DNA from: Bacillota bacterium
Lineage (GTDB): Bacteria; Bacillota; UBA4882; UBA8346
DNA: 36,089 nt
Direction of reading: 5' to 3'
Assembly (NCBI GenBank): GCA_023436305.1
Contig: JAEZJQ010000110.1
Coordinates: forward strand, 1-36,089
This document shows positions 7,635-16,776 of this stretch, in pieces (position 1 is the stretch's first letter; the number at the start of each line of letters is the position of its first letter). Under the pieces are notes generated by a model, which saw only the letters and a program-made list of their open reading frames with translations, was not told where the DNA came from and searched no databases. Position numbers and translations under genes: made by a program.

Positions 7635-9734
7635 TCAAATATAATGTCCCACCCGTCCCCTTAATTCCGCCTGTTTGGCGTCATTAAAACGGTCAACGGT
7701 TGACAGATAACCGGTAATCCTGCGGATGCGCCGGATATTGGTGGAGCCGCAAGTCGGGCATTCCTCCGGGATGATCCCCCGGAAATAACAGCCGAGACAT
7801 TCGTCCACCGGGAAGTTAATTCCGGCATATCCCATATTGGTGGCGGCCATATGCCGTATGAGCTGTTCATAAGCTTCCAAATTATTAATTGGCGGTGAAG
7901 TAAGTTCCACATAACTGATATGGCCGGCATTGGTCAAGCTATGATAAGGCCCTTCAATGACGATTTTATCAAAAGAACTGATTTCAAAGTTAACCGGCAC
8001 ATGAAAACTATTAGTATAATATTCTTTATCGGTGACCCTGGTGATGACTCCGAAACGGCGCCGGTCCAAACCGATAAAACGGCCGGAAAGCCCTTCAGCC
8101 GGTGTAGCCAGTAAAGTATAATTCAGATCATATTCTTCCGCGAAACTATCCACGCTCTTACGCATAAAATTCACGATTTCCAGTCCCAAACGTTGCGCTT
8201 GCGGGTCCTGCCCGTGATGTTTTCCGGTCAAAACCAGCAAAGTTTCCGCCAGCCCGATAAAACCGATGGACAACGTCCCGTGTTTGATGACCGAAGCAAT
8301 GGTATCGTCCTGCTTAAGCTTTTCTGAGTCCAGATATAATCCTTGTCCCATGAGGAAAGGCATATCTTTGACCTTGAGCCGGGATTGGATCCGGTAGCGG
8401 TGATATAATTGCCGCGCCGCCAAGGTAAGGACCCGTTCCAATTCCGTAAAGAAAATCTCCAGATCACCGCCGGCCTTGATGGCAATCCGGGGCAGATTTA
8501 TCGTGGTAAACGATAAATTCCCCCGGCCATCGGTGGTCTCAAGGCCGTGGCGATTACCAATAACCCGGGTCCGGCATCCCATATAAGCCACCTGATCGCC
8601 GTACATAGAGTTAAAAGTGGCATCCATGAATGCGAAGGTTGGGTTGAGCCGGTTGGCTGAAACCCGCATGGCCAGTTTGAATAGATCGTAATTGGGATCT
8701 TGGGGTTCAAAATTGATGCCTTTTTTTAAGCGAAAGATGATATTCGGAAAGATAGGAGTTTCGCCCCTCCCCAAACCTTTTTCGTAAGCACGCAATAGAC
8801 AACTGGTCACCAGCCGCCCCTCCGGTGATGTTTCACAACCTAAATTCAAGCTGGAAAAGGGCACTTGGGCTCCGGCCCGGCTATGCATGGAATTCAAATT
8901 ATATATTAATGCCTCCATGGCTTGGTATACTTCATCTTCATCGACTCCGGCAACATAAGGGGCCATATCCCGGTCAAAGGCGGCGAATGATTGGCCGCCA
9001 TGCATATCGTTCTGGGAACTCTGGAGAATGATTGCCGCCAAAGCCGTGGCTGAAGCCGGACGTTTGGGGGGCCGGATAAATCCATGCCCGTTATTAAAAC
9101 CGTTGGCCAATAACCGGCCTAACGGAATCTGAACACAAGTCAGGGTCTTCCCGTAAAAATCCAGATCATGAATATGAATATCCCCGTCAAGATGAGCCTG
9201 GGACATTTCATCGGGAATCATCCGGGTTAAATAATATTTTTTGCTGGCCGCCGAGGCGATCTGTAACATTTTGGCCGAGGGTGAATTACTGACATTGGCG
9301 TTTTCACGGCTAGTCTCCACCAGGATGTCCTGGACGATATCCATCAGTTCCGATTTCGAGTCGCGGAGTCTGGTCCGACGATCCCGGTATAATATGTACG
9401 CTTTGGCGGTTTTGGCGTGGCCGGTCTCAATCAATACTTTTTCAACCGCATCCTGAACCTCTTCCACCGTTGGAATTCCCGGACCTAACCTTTTGTATAG
9501 ATATTGAACCACGATCTCGCCCAATTCCTCAGCCAGTTGCCGGTCTTCGCCACCCACCGCTTTTGCAGCCTTAAATACAGCGGACACGATCTTTTCTCGT
9601 TTGAATTCCATAATTCGACCATCCCGTTTGCGAATCGAACGGAAAATTTTGTCCGCATTGCGGCTGATTAGATTCACCAGATTTGAATTCTCCGGTTGGG
9701 CGGTTTCCCCGATCTCGACTGAATTCTTGGCCAT
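7635..9734 (-). CDS. nrdD: Anaerobic (class III) ribonucleoside-triphosphate reductase
   Basis: Reduces ribonucleotides to deoxyribonucleotides without oxygen, using a glycyl radical made by NrdG. An ATP-cone allosteric domain is at about 33-125 (RKRDGRIMEFKREKIVSAV). The catalytic barrel follows, with QSSQNDMHGGQSFAAFD and substrate-site motifs. Near the C-terminus a zinc-binding set of cysteines (ECLGC, ECPTCGS) precedes the glycyl-radical loop RRITGYLSTVDRFNDAKQAE. 699 aa is the expected size. The ATG at 9734 has GGAGG ten bases upstream, overlapping the end of nrdR. It implies anaerobic growth. Order nrdR-nrdD-nrdG suggests one transcript under NrdR control. Confidence 0.98.
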   Translation of the reverse strand: MAKNSVEIGETAQPENSNLVNLISRNADKIFRSIRKRDGRIMEFKREKIVSAVFKAAKAVGGEDRQLAEELGEIVVQYLYKRLGPGIPTVEEVQDAVEKVLIETGHAKTAKAYILYRDRRTRLRDSKSELMDIVQDILVETSRENANVSNSPSAKMLQIASAASKKYYLTRMIPDEMSQAHLDGDIHIHDLDFYGKTLTCVQIPLGRLLANGFNNGHGFIRPPKRPASATALAAIILQSSQNDMHGGQSFAAFDRDMAPYVAGVDEDEVYQAMEALIYNLNSMHSRAGAQVPFSSLNLGCETSPEGRLVTSCLLRAYEKGLGRGETPIFPNIIFRLKKGINFEPQDPNYDLFKLAMRVSANRLNPTFAFMDATFNSMYGDQVAYMGCRTRVIGNRHGLETTDGRGNLSFTTINLPRIAIKAGGDLEIFFTELERVLTLAARQLYHRYRIQSRLKVKDMPFLMGQGLYLDSEKLKQDDTIASVIKHGTLSIGFIGLAETLLVLTGKHHGQDPQAQRLGLEIVNFMRKSVDSFAEEYDLNYTLLATPAEGLSGRFIGLDRRRFGVITRVTDKEYYTNSFHVPVNFEISSFDKIVIEGPYHSLTNAGHISYVELTSPPINNLEAYEQLIRHMAATNMGYAGINFPVDECLGCYFRGIIPEECPTCGSTNIRRIRRITGYLSTVDRFNDAKQAELRGRVGHYI

Positions 9735-9739
9735 GATTA

Positions 9740-10213
9740 CTATTCCTCCGTAGTCTTTTTTCTTTGCCCCAAGAGGCCTTGAAGCTCTTCCATAAATATC
9801 GCCAAATCTTTAAATTGCCGGTAAACGGAAGCAAAACGCACATAAGCCACATCGTCGATCTCTTTGAGGCCTTCCATAACTAATTCTCCAATGGCAGTGC
9901 TTTTGATTTCCTGATCCATCCGGTTGCGCAATTCCCGTTCCACCGTATCCGCCAGCCGTTCCAATACCGCGTAAGCCACCGGCCGCTTCTCGCAAGCCTT
10001 CAGCAGGCCGCCAATAACTTTCTGGCGTTCAAAGGGTTCGCGCCGCCCGTCTTTCTTAATCACGATTAACGGAGTTTCTTCGATCCGTTCATAAGTCGTG
10101 AAACGTTTCTGGCAAATCAGACATTCACGCCGCCGCCGAATGGCGTTCATTTCGTCAGAAGCGCGTGAATCAATGACCTTGCTGTCAGGATGGCCACAAA
10201 ATGGACAATGCAC
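9740..10213 (-). CDS. nrdR: Transcriptional repressor NrdR
   Basis: Senses dATP/ATP and represses ribonucleotide reductase genes by binding paired NrdR boxes. The zinc ribbon is at the N-terminus (CPFCG at residues 3-7 and ECLICQKRF at about 30-38), joined to an ATP-cone domain (about 49-139, IVIKKDGRREPFERQKVIGGL). 157 aa is typical. The start is GTG at 10213, with AAAGGAGG eight bases upstream. It leads the nrdR-nrdD-nrdG operon, whose promoter about 230 bp upstream carries two matching palindromes, so autoregulation is likely. Confidence 0.97.
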   Translation of the reverse strand: MHCPFCGHPDSKVIDSRASDEMNAIRRRRECLICQKRFTTYERIEETPLIVIKKDGRREPFERQKVIGGLLKACEKRPVAYAVLERLADTVERELRNRMDQEIKSTAIGELVMEGLKEIDDVAYVRFASVYRQFKDLAIFMEELQGLLGQRKKTTEE

Positions 10214-10426
10214 GCTTGAAACCTCCTTTAAACATGGTTTATATGAATTGAATGAAATTGGTAATTTGTAAGTGTTATTTGGGTTTTATCAGAATGCCGA
10301 GTAAATTCGAATCAAGGAAGTGATGTTATAGCGCCGGTGTGCACCCAAATTCATCATTTATGACCATTCGCGCCTTAACACGCGCCCCGGTTCCAGATAT
10401 ATCAACTTTTGGTCACGGAGTTCGAC

Positions 10427-10479
10427 GGACTAGATATGGTATCCTTTAATATTATATTACCCAAGATCTTGGGTGTCCA
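10427..10479 (-). promoter_or_regulatory. nrdR-nrdD-nrdG promoter with two NrdR-box-like palindromes
   Basis: On the minus strand TGGACA (-35, 10474-10479) and TATAAT (-10, 10451-10456) are 17 bp apart. The spacer holds a perfect 16-bp palindrome, ACCCAAGATCTTGGGT (10459-10474). A second, weaker copy (core CCATATCTAG) is centred 32 bp downstream (10427-10442), about where transcription should begin. Both share C-N-A-N-A-T-N-T-N-G. A pair of 16-bp sites with 15-16 bp between them is the known NrdR arrangement. The sequence departs from the ACAC-ATAT-GTGT consensus at several places. Confidence 0.75.
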
Positions 10480-10558
10480 GAATTATTTCGCTAATTTTAT
10501 ATGGAAATCCTTTTTTTAACCGAAATTTAATCGAAGAAGTTGGATTGTTTTGTGTACA

Positions 10559-10590
10559 TAAAAAAAATAACCGCCCATTAAGGGTGGTTA
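10559..10590 (-). terminator. Rho-independent terminator, minus strand
   Basis: On the minus strand the stem AACCACCC / GGGCGGTT (8 bp with one G-T pair, loop TTAAT) is followed at once by ATTTTTTTT. It would stop transcripts coming from the sigK side, about 950 bp beyond the sigK stop, and it insulates the nrdR promoter. Confidence 0.8.
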
Positions 10591-10617
10591 AAAGCAAAAC
10601 AATCAAATTTCGTGCAA

Positions 10618-10720
10618 AAAACTAAAACTTGAGAAACTAAAAACTTGAAACTTGAAACTTGAGAAACTAAAAACCTAAAAACGAACAACTATGAAACGAG
10701 AAACTAAAAACCTAAAACCA
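10618..10720. repeat. Degenerate AAACTTGAAACTTGAG / GAAACTAAAAACC tract
   Basis: About 100 bp built from two short words, ACTTGAAACTTGA and GAAACTAAAAACC, each repeated with changes. It is the complement-sense version of the CTTCAAACTTCA vocabulary found in other gaps. No ORF of note. Confidence 0.65.
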
Positions 10721-11543
10721 TTAAAAAACCTTGGAACCGCGCCAGTTGCTGCCGGCGTGGACCCGGCGCGGACGAGCATCTACCTGTCCGCCGACGTCTG
10801 CGTCAAATATATGCTCTTTTAGTCCCCAGTGTCTCGAATCCGTACAGACAGGGACCGTAACTTAATTATAGGCTGATAACCTATATATGGCAATCATGGT
10901 ATTCAGCCGAAATCAATCAAAAGTAGTGGTTATTCAAAATTAACTTCGTATTACTCCTATTATCTTTCAATATGAATATAAAGAGACCTGCAGTAACCTT
11001 ACCGCCGGCTACCGCACCATGTTACGTCGATACCTGCAACCTTTCGGATGCAAACACCGATTACACATACTACGATAACCTTTGACCGACTGTTATCCAA
11101 ACGAACCCGGTTTTCCGGGTTATGGGATCTATCTGCAATCAAAACCCGAAGGTATAACCCGTAAGGATAATACCCGGGGAATTCAATCGACTGCAGATAA
11201 ACCCTTTCGCTCGAATAACAATCTGGGCTCGACTGCTACCGATAGGTTTCCCTACTGCAACAATCTTGCCAGGATACTTCACCCAGCGCTAGACTGCTGC
11301 AATAAGTTGGCCCACCGATAACAATCTGCGCTCCGACCGATATGGATCCCTCGCGCAATCTGCGCGGCGCATATTACACGCATTTAAGAACCCATACCGA
11401 TCTTTGCTCGACTGATAATGACCCTTTAGGCCCTAAGGCGGAGCCATTATCAATCTGCGCCTCGGCTACTGCAAATCTCTGATATTATAATGACCCTATT
11501 CCCTACTTTATATTCTTAGAAATTTATTCCAATTCCATCGGAA
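10721..11543. other. Long non-coding stretch downstream of sigK with degenerate repeats and hairpins
   Basis: No convincing gene on either strand; a 79-codon plus-strand reading at 11082-11321 has unlikely composition and no ribosome site. GC-rich arms CCGCGCC (10737-10743) and GGCGCGG (10765-10771) are complementary, as are GAGCAT/ATGCTC at 10774-10814. From 10980 to 11500 words such as GATAACAATCTGCGC, CTCGACTGCT and TAATGACCCT recur with changes at irregular spacing (for example 11216, 11259, 11321, 11449). It lies between the sigK stop and the terminator at 10559, so it could be a long 3' UTR, an RNA gene, or decayed repeats. Confidence 0.5.
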
Positions 11544-12266
11544 TTATCCTTTATCCGCCTCGTCATTCGGGGCGATTAAATCGCTGAATAATTTACGGAG
11601 CGCCTTTTTCTCAATCCGTGACACGTAAGAACGGGAAATATTCAGTAATTTGGAGATTTCCCGCTGAGTTTTGCTAATGCCATCCAATAGGCCATAACGG
11701 AGTTCAATCACTTTCCGTTCCCGTTTACTTAAATTAAGAATCCGTTCTTTCAGTTTCTCTTCTTCCAGAAGATTTTCAACTTGCTCGGCCACCACTTCGG
11801 GACTGGTTCCCAAAATATCCAGAAGCGTAATCTCGTTGCCTTCTTTATCGGATCCGATTGGATCATACAATAATAAATCGTTTTTATTCTTTTTTATACT
11901 GCGCAGGTGCATCAAAATCTCATTTTCTATGCATCGGGCGGCATAGGTAGCCAGTCTGGTATTCCGATTCCGTTTAAAAGTACCGATCCCTTTAATTAAA
12001 CCAATGGTTCCAATGGAAATCAGATCATCAATGTCTTCTCCGGTGCTGTCGAACTTCTTTACAATATGAGCGACCAGGCGTAAATTCCGCTCTATCAAGA
12101 TATTACGAGCATCATCATCTCCTTGTTCTAGACGGGTGAGGAAAACACTCTCTTCTTCCTCGGTTAACGGCAGGGGAAAAATATTATTGTTGGATATATA
12201 ACCGAAGAGATAAAAAAAACCGGCCACAAACAATTGAAACGCCGGCCCCAGTATGGGGATTAGCAT
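11544..12266 (-). CDS. sigK: RNA polymerase sporulation sigma factor SigK
   Basis: Late mother-cell sigma factor of endospore formation. Region 2 motifs NLRLVAHIVKKF, GEDIDDLISIGTIGLIKGI and RLATYAARCIENEILMHLR match sigma-K closely, and region 4 ends with the helix-turn-helix KTQREISKLLNISRSYVSRIEKKAL. Residues 1 to about 25 form a hydrophobic pro-sequence (ILGPAFQLFVAGFFYLFGYI), as in pro-sigma-K, which is activated by membrane proteolysis. 240 aa is full length and the gene is not interrupted by a skin-like element. The ATG at 12266 has GGAGG nine bases upstream. The gene stands alone, divergent from the TPR gene. Confidence 0.95.
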   Translation of the reverse strand: MLIPILGPAFQLFVAGFFYLFGYISNNNIFPLPLTEEEESVFLTRLEQGDDDARNILIERNLRLVAHIVKKFDSTGEDIDDLISIGTIGLIKGIGTFKRNRNTRLATYAARCIENEILMHLRSIKKNKNDLLLYDPIGSDKEGNEITLLDILGTSPEVVAEQVENLLEEEKLKERILNLSKRERKVIELRYGLLDGISKTQREISKLLNISRSYVSRIEKKALRKLFSDLIAPNDEADKG

Positions 12267-12374
12267 ACAGCGCCACCTCCATAGGATTGGTGCTTTAACA
12301 CTATAACCTATGTGAAAATGGCATTTCCTGTGCTAGTCTCCCTGTTTGGTAAGTTTTGCTATCCGGGAGGTGGA

Positions 12375-12449
12375 ATGGTGACGGTGAAAATTTTAGGAAG
12401 TTTTTTTATTGAAACCGTTAAGATTCATCCTTTAAATACCGAACCCTAA
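12375..12449 (+). CDS. Possible 24-residue small ORF
   Basis: ATG at 12375 (next codon GTG) with GGGAGG four bases upstream encodes 24 residues (MVTVKILGSFFIETVKIHPL plus four more) and ends in TAA at 12447-12449. It lies in the sigK/TPR divergent gap, 44 bp before the TPR gene. I do not recognise it. It could be a leader peptide, a remnant, or chance; the only support is the ribosome-binding site. Confidence 0.25.
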   Translation: MVTVKILGSFFIETVKIHPLNTEP

Positions 12450-12493
12450 AAAGTGGAGATAATCGTTCGGCTTCTGTGAGAGGATGAATAACC

Positions 12494-14956
12494 ATGGGGT
12501 TTAAGTTCTTTTGGATGATGAATCCTGAAAACTCCGAGTGTTTTAAGCCACGGGTCATCCCTGAAACCCTGACGGATGATTTTGGGCGGGGGGAGCAGCT
12601 CAAGGCCGGTAATCAATGGGAAGAAGCCCTGGCCGTGTACGAGGATATTCAAAGCCGGACGCCTGAACGAAGTCCGGCGGAGCTTCAAGCTTATCTTAAA
12701 TATCTTCAGGGTGTCTGTTATGGGAAGCTCGCCGTGTTAAAAAATCCCGAGACCAATTTTACCAAAGCCATTGAGGCCCTCCAAGCTGCTGTACCCTTTT
12801 ATAATGATAAAAACCGAACCTTGGAATCAGCTATCATTCAAAATGAACTTGGCGCATGTTATCAAATACTAGCGGAATATACCAACACTAATAAAGTTAA
12901 TTTGCTTGGCCAAGCCGTCAATGCTTTCCAAACCGCTCAAAAGCTGCTGGAAAAAACTGTAAAATTGTACAACCCCAATCAAAACCCGCTTGATTATTCG
13001 CGGATCATCCAAAATTCAGGCAGCACCGGCAACGCTTTGGCGCTATTCCAAGATGCGGAGCGAAACTTTGAGCAAGTGGCGAACTCCGGTCAAGCCGCTT
13101 TAAAAATATTTAACGATGGACTGGTCTCCCCAGAAGCACACCCATTCGTCTACAGTGTAATTCAATATAATACCGGTTATGCATTGAATGCTTTAGCTGA
13201 TCTTCGCGGCCAAAAAGAGCTTCGCGACCTGGCATTGGCGGCGTATCGGGAAGCTCTGCGGCAACACCCGGTGAATCGTTATCCGGTTGAACATACCCAT
13301 ATTTTAAATCAATTGGCGGGTATATATATCGATATGGCCGCTGAATCCGGCCTGGAAGACCATTTAAACGAAGCCGTCAAAATCAGCAAAATCGTCCTGG
13401 AGGTTTTAACCTCGCAAATCAAATATCCGCTAGGCTACGCCTTAATCCTTTATAACCTGGGGTGCGCCTGCCAATTATACGGCCGGATTCGAAACCGAAA
13501 AGAGGAATATTTAAGTAAAACCCGCCAGTATTTGGAATCCATCCTGCAAATTTCCGATCTCCCTTCTTTATCCCAAATCTTAGCCGCAACCCACCTGGAC
13601 TTGGGAATGATTTATCTGGATACGGCCCGCAATCATGAGCCGGACTTTTATCTCCCCAAAGCAGTCCATTCTTTTACCAAAGCCATTCATATTTATAACG
13701 AGCGCGAACACCCGCTCCAATATGCCATCACCCAAGCCAACCTGGGCGATGCCTACTACCGGATGTCCAAAGTGGAGAAGGAATCACTTTCCGATTCGGA
13801 GCGAATTCAAAATATGGAACTGGCCCAGACAGCCCTTGGGGAAGCCGTCCGAATCTCCGGTTCCAACAAAGGCTCCTCCGCTTACCGGCAAAACCGTTAC
13901 AAATTGGCGAATATTTCTCTGGATATAGCCAAATTGAGCCGCCAAAAGGAGCCTTTGCAGGACGCGCTCCAATCTTTTAAGGAATTGCTGGAACTGACCG
14001 ATGTGAATTCCGAACCGTTCGATTACGCGCAGTATCAAACCGGACTTGGCGATTTATATGCATTTTTGGCTGGGCTTGAAGATGATCCGGTCAATCTCAA
14101 CCGCGCCATTGAGACCTATGAAACCATCTTGAAAGTTTATACACCGGATCTCTTTCCGCTTGAACATTTTAAAACACTTGTAAAAATCGGCGGGACTTGC
14201 CGGGAATTCGCCAAGGTTCAAAATAAAGAAGGCAATCTCGCCAAAGCTATCAATCATTTCCAAAATGCTTTAAAATATTGTCCATTGGACAAATATCCTC
14301 TGGACAATGCGGCCATTAACCAAGAATTAGGCTATACGTTCCTGGAGATAGCCGAACTGAATCCGAAAAATCATTTTTCTTCCGCTGCCCAGGCTTTGGA
14401 ATCGGCTGTCAAAGTTTTTACATTCGAGAATTATCCCCAAAAATATGCTGAAATTAAGATTACTCTCGGCCACTGCTATTTGAACATTTACCGGATGGAA
14501 GGGACCGACCTGGATTTGTCAAAAGCCCGCAACGCCTTCGAAACTGCTTTGAACTACTATACCTTCGAACAATTTCCATATCATTTTGCCAGCATCATGA
14601 ATGACATCGGGATAACTCTGGATATGATGGCCAAAACCGTAAAAGCCATCGATTTCCAAAATCAGAGTGTTTATCTAAAGTATGTGGCGGACCGAATTGT
14701 TAATACCATTGGCGCTTATGAAGCCGCTTTAACCATTTTCACTTTCACGGACTATCCCGAAGATTACGCCCAAGTCCAATTTAATCTGGGATTAACCTAT
14801 AGTTTTTGGGCGGGTATACAAAACAAATCCGAGAATGCCACCAAAGCCGTCCGGGCTTTCGATGAAGCCTTAAAAGTTTATAGTCCGGAAAAACACCCGG
14901 TTCTTTACCGCCAAGTCAATATTCAGTTGGAAAAAGAGAAGCAACGGCTCAATTGA
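12494..14956 (+). CDS. Large tetratricopeptide-repeat protein, function unknown
   Basis: 820-aa protein made almost wholly of TPR-like helical repeats. About twelve units of 60-70 residues each carry the motif [YHF]P-x-x-YA-x-I-x-x-x-LG, for example NPLDYSRIIQNSG, YPLGYALILYNLG, HPLQYAITQANLG and YPEDYAQVQFNLG. Each is followed by an A-F-x-x-A-L helix. No signal peptide, membrane helix or catalytic domain is visible, so it is probably a cytoplasmic protein-binding scaffold. The same repeat style occurs in TPR-CHAT proteins, but no CHAT protease domain is present. The ATG at 12494 has AGAGG 11 bp upstream; an in-frame ATG pair seven codons later is an alternative. It is convergent with the PBP gene and has no operon partner. 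Confidence 0.85.
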   Translation: MGFKFFWMMNPENSECFKPRVIPETLTDDFGRGEQLKAGNQWEEALAVYEDIQSRTPERSPAELQAYLKYLQGVCYGKLAVLKNPETNFTKAIEALQAAVPFYNDKNRTLESAIIQNELGACYQILAEYTNTNKVNLLGQAVNAFQTAQKLLEKTVKLYNPNQNPLDYSRIIQNSGSTGNALALFQDAERNFEQVANSGQAALKIFNDGLVSPEAHPFVYSVIQYNTGYALNALADLRGQKELRDLALAAYREALRQHPVNRYPVEHTHILNQLAGIYIDMAAESGLEDHLNEAVKISKIVLEVLTSQIKYPLGYALILYNLGCACQLYGRIRNRKEEYLSKTRQYLESILQISDLPSLSQILAATHLDLGMIYLDTARNHEPDFYLPKAVHSFTKAIHIYNEREHPLQYAITQANLGDAYYRMSKVEKESLSDSERIQNMELAQTALGEAVRISGSNKGSSAYRQNRYKLANISLDIAKLSRQKEPLQDALQSFKELLELTDVNSEPFDYAQYQTGLGDLYAFLAGLEDDPVNLNRAIETYETILKVYTPDLFPLEHFKTLVKIGGTCREFAKVQNKEGNLAKAINHFQNALKYCPLDKYPLDNAAINQELGYTFLEIAELNPKNHFSSAAQALESAVKVFTFENYPQKYAEIKITLGHCYLNIYRMEGTDLDLSKARNAFETALNYYTFEQFPYHFASIMNDIGITLDMMAKTVKAIDFQNQSVYLKYVADRIVNTIGAYEAALTIFTFTDYPEDYAQVQFNLGLTYSFWAGIQNKSENATKAVRAFDEALKVYSPEKHPVLYRQVNIQLEKEKQRLN

Positions 14957-14990
14957 TGCCGAATGTCCTTTCGACTTATAACTTCGATTG

Positions 14991-16625
14991 TCATTGAATA
15001 ACCTTTTCCATTATTTCCTTGAAAATTGGGGCGGCGGTTCTACCGCCGGAAATTCCTTGTTCACAAAACACAACCGCCACGTACCGGGGATGATCCAGGG
15101 GGGTAAATCCGGTGAACCAGGCGTGTTGGGGTGAATCAGCTTCGTTCCCGGATTGGGCGGTACCGGTTTTACCGGCTACGCCGGTTCCGGATATACCGGC
15201 TTCGGAGCCAGTGCCAATTGTAACTACAGCGGCCATCATCGTTTGAATTTTCCGGGCGGTGTCCGGACTGATAACCCGGGTGCCCGGGTTAGCGGGCAAA
15301 TACTGAATGTCTCCCGCTTGATTGATATAACCGGCCACCAGGCGAGGTATGCTGCGGACTCCATTATTGGCGATGGTTTGAATTAAAGAGACGATCTGTA
15401 ATGGGGTGGTATATATATTGCCTTCCCCTAAAGCGATATTCGCCTGTTCCCCAAGGGTTAGATCCAATTCCGAAGAGATTTCTCCCCAGCTCTCATCCCG
15501 TAACCCGATGTTACAAGGCTGCCCCAAGCCAAATTTGTCGGCATATTCCAAAACCAATGCCGGTCTCAACTTGACCATCATCTCTATAAAAACTGGATTA
15601 CAAGAAAACGCCAAGGCTTCAGTGAGTGTTAAACAACCATGGCCTGTTCCACCGGAACTGGTACAGTACCACTTTTTCCCACCTGCTTCGTAATAACCCG
15701 GATCGTTCAATATATCACCGGAGTTCAGCTGTCCGCTGTCCAAACCGGCGGCCAGAATCACCAGTTTAAAAATTGAACCGGGATGATAAGCGGAGATTGC
15801 CCGGTTTAAAAACGGGGTATCGGCGTCTGTAATACTGGCGGCCAGATTATTCAAGTCCACCAACGGCCGACTGGCCATGGCCAAAATATCGCCGCTACCG
15901 GCATCCAGGATGACCACTGCTCCTTTCATACGCTGTTGATCCATAACCGTTTCCACGATCTGTTGAATCCGGTGGTCCAAGGTCAATAAAACCGCGGTTT
16001 TATTCCGGGTGTTTTGGGTCCGCAAACCCAAACCGGGAATCACGTGACGCCATCCGTCATTAATGGTGAAGACCGCCGCTTTGGTGTCCCGCTGATAAAG
16101 AATGGAATTATAAAGGTATTCCAATCCGGAGAATCCCTGCCCCCGGTTGACCAGACCCAACAAATGCCAGGCCAGCGGCTGATTGTAATCATCACGGTTG
16201 ATATTGGCAATCATTTTTAGCCCCTCGATGTTGAATTGAGCCAGTAATTTCTTTTGAAAATCTTCCAATGGTTTCGGGTAGATCCAAAACGGTATACCTA
16301 GCTGTTTGTTAAAATCATCGAACCATCCAGCATCCAAAATAATGTCTATTTTAGCTATATCCTGGGGATTTAACGCGTTTCTCTCAATCACCAGGTACCA
16401 ATGATCTTCGATGCTTCGCAATAGTTGCCCGTGTCGATCGAAAAACACCCCTCGTAATTGGTTGCTGAGCAGAACATTATGGCGCTGCCTGTTGGCGGAT
16501 TCCGACATAAGCCGGTGATCCCAGATTTGAATCCGGCACAGACGGACCGCCAATATTATGGAGAATCCAAAGAATATGCCCAATATCAATAATATCCTGC
16601 GGTAACTCTGTTCGCGCTGATTCAT
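14991..16625 (-). CDS. Class B penicillin-binding protein (transpeptidase)
   Basis: Peptidoglycan DD-transpeptidase anchored by one N-terminal membrane helix (about residues 10-30). The catalytic domain has all three motifs: SxxK in HPGSIFKL (Ser about 284), SxN in AFSCNP (about 341), and KTG in GKTGTAQSG (about 498). The ATG at 16625 was chosen because GGAGG lies six bases upstream; a GTG five codons earlier would put that site inside the gene. 544 aa is close to PBP2/FtsI-like proteins, though the N-terminal non-catalytic domain (about 35-190) looks short. It lies downstream of secA-prfB behind a terminator, so it probably has its own promoter. Its specific role (division, elongation or sporulation) is not clear. 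Confidence 0.9.
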   Translation of the reverse strand: MNQREQSYRRILLILGIFFGFSIILAVRLCRIQIWDHRLMSESANRQRHNVLLSNQLRGVFFDRHGQLLRSIEDHWYLVIERNALNPQDIAKIDIILDAGWFDDFNKQLGIPFWIYPKPLEDFQKKLLAQFNIEGLKMIANINRDDYNQPLAWHLLGLVNRGQGFSGLEYLYNSILYQRDTKAAVFTINDGWRHVIPGLGLRTQNTRNKTAVLLTLDHRIQQIVETVMDQQRMKGAVVILDAGSGDILAMASRPLVDLNNLAASITDADTPFLNRAISAYHPGSIFKLVILAAGLDSGQLNSGDILNDPGYYEAGGKKWYCTSSGGTGHGCLTLTEALAFSCNPVFIEMMVKLRPALVLEYADKFGLGQPCNIGLRDESWGEISSELDLTLGEQANIALGEGNIYTTPLQIVSLIQTIANNGVRSIPRLVAGYINQAGDIQYLPANPGTRVISPDTARKIQTMMAAVVTIGTGSEAGISGTGVAGKTGTAQSGNEADSPQHAWFTGFTPLDHPRYVAVVFCEQGISGGRTAAPIFKEIMEKVIQ

Positions 16626-16703
16626 TAAAAACCTCCGCACATCTCCATTTCGGGCTTTACCATCTTTGTGTTTTAAGGTATTTTGAAATCAAAATCACAG
16701 ATC

Positions 16704-16745
16704 GATGAAAAAACAAAAAAACCTGATTACTATTTTAACCAGGTT
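16704..16745 (-). terminator. Rho-independent terminator after the 103-residue gene
   Basis: On the minus strand the stem AACCTGGTT / AATCAGGTT (9 bp with one mismatch) is followed by TTTTTGTTTTTTC. It lies about 30 bp past the stop of the upstream small gene and before the PBP gene. Confidence 0.75.
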
Positions 16746-16776
16746 AGGAAAGATTATCATTGATAAGATTATGATA

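Noticed and set aside
11082..11321. 79-codon plus-strand reading frame downstream of sigK
   Set aside because: No ribosome site, odd composition (many N, P, C), and it overlaps the degenerate repeat words, which extend well beyond it on both sides.
11544..12266. SigE instead of SigK
   Set aside because: The hydrophobic pro-sequence and the NNIFPLPL, GEDIDDLISIGTIGLIK and DPIGSDKEGNE segments follow sigma-K more closely.
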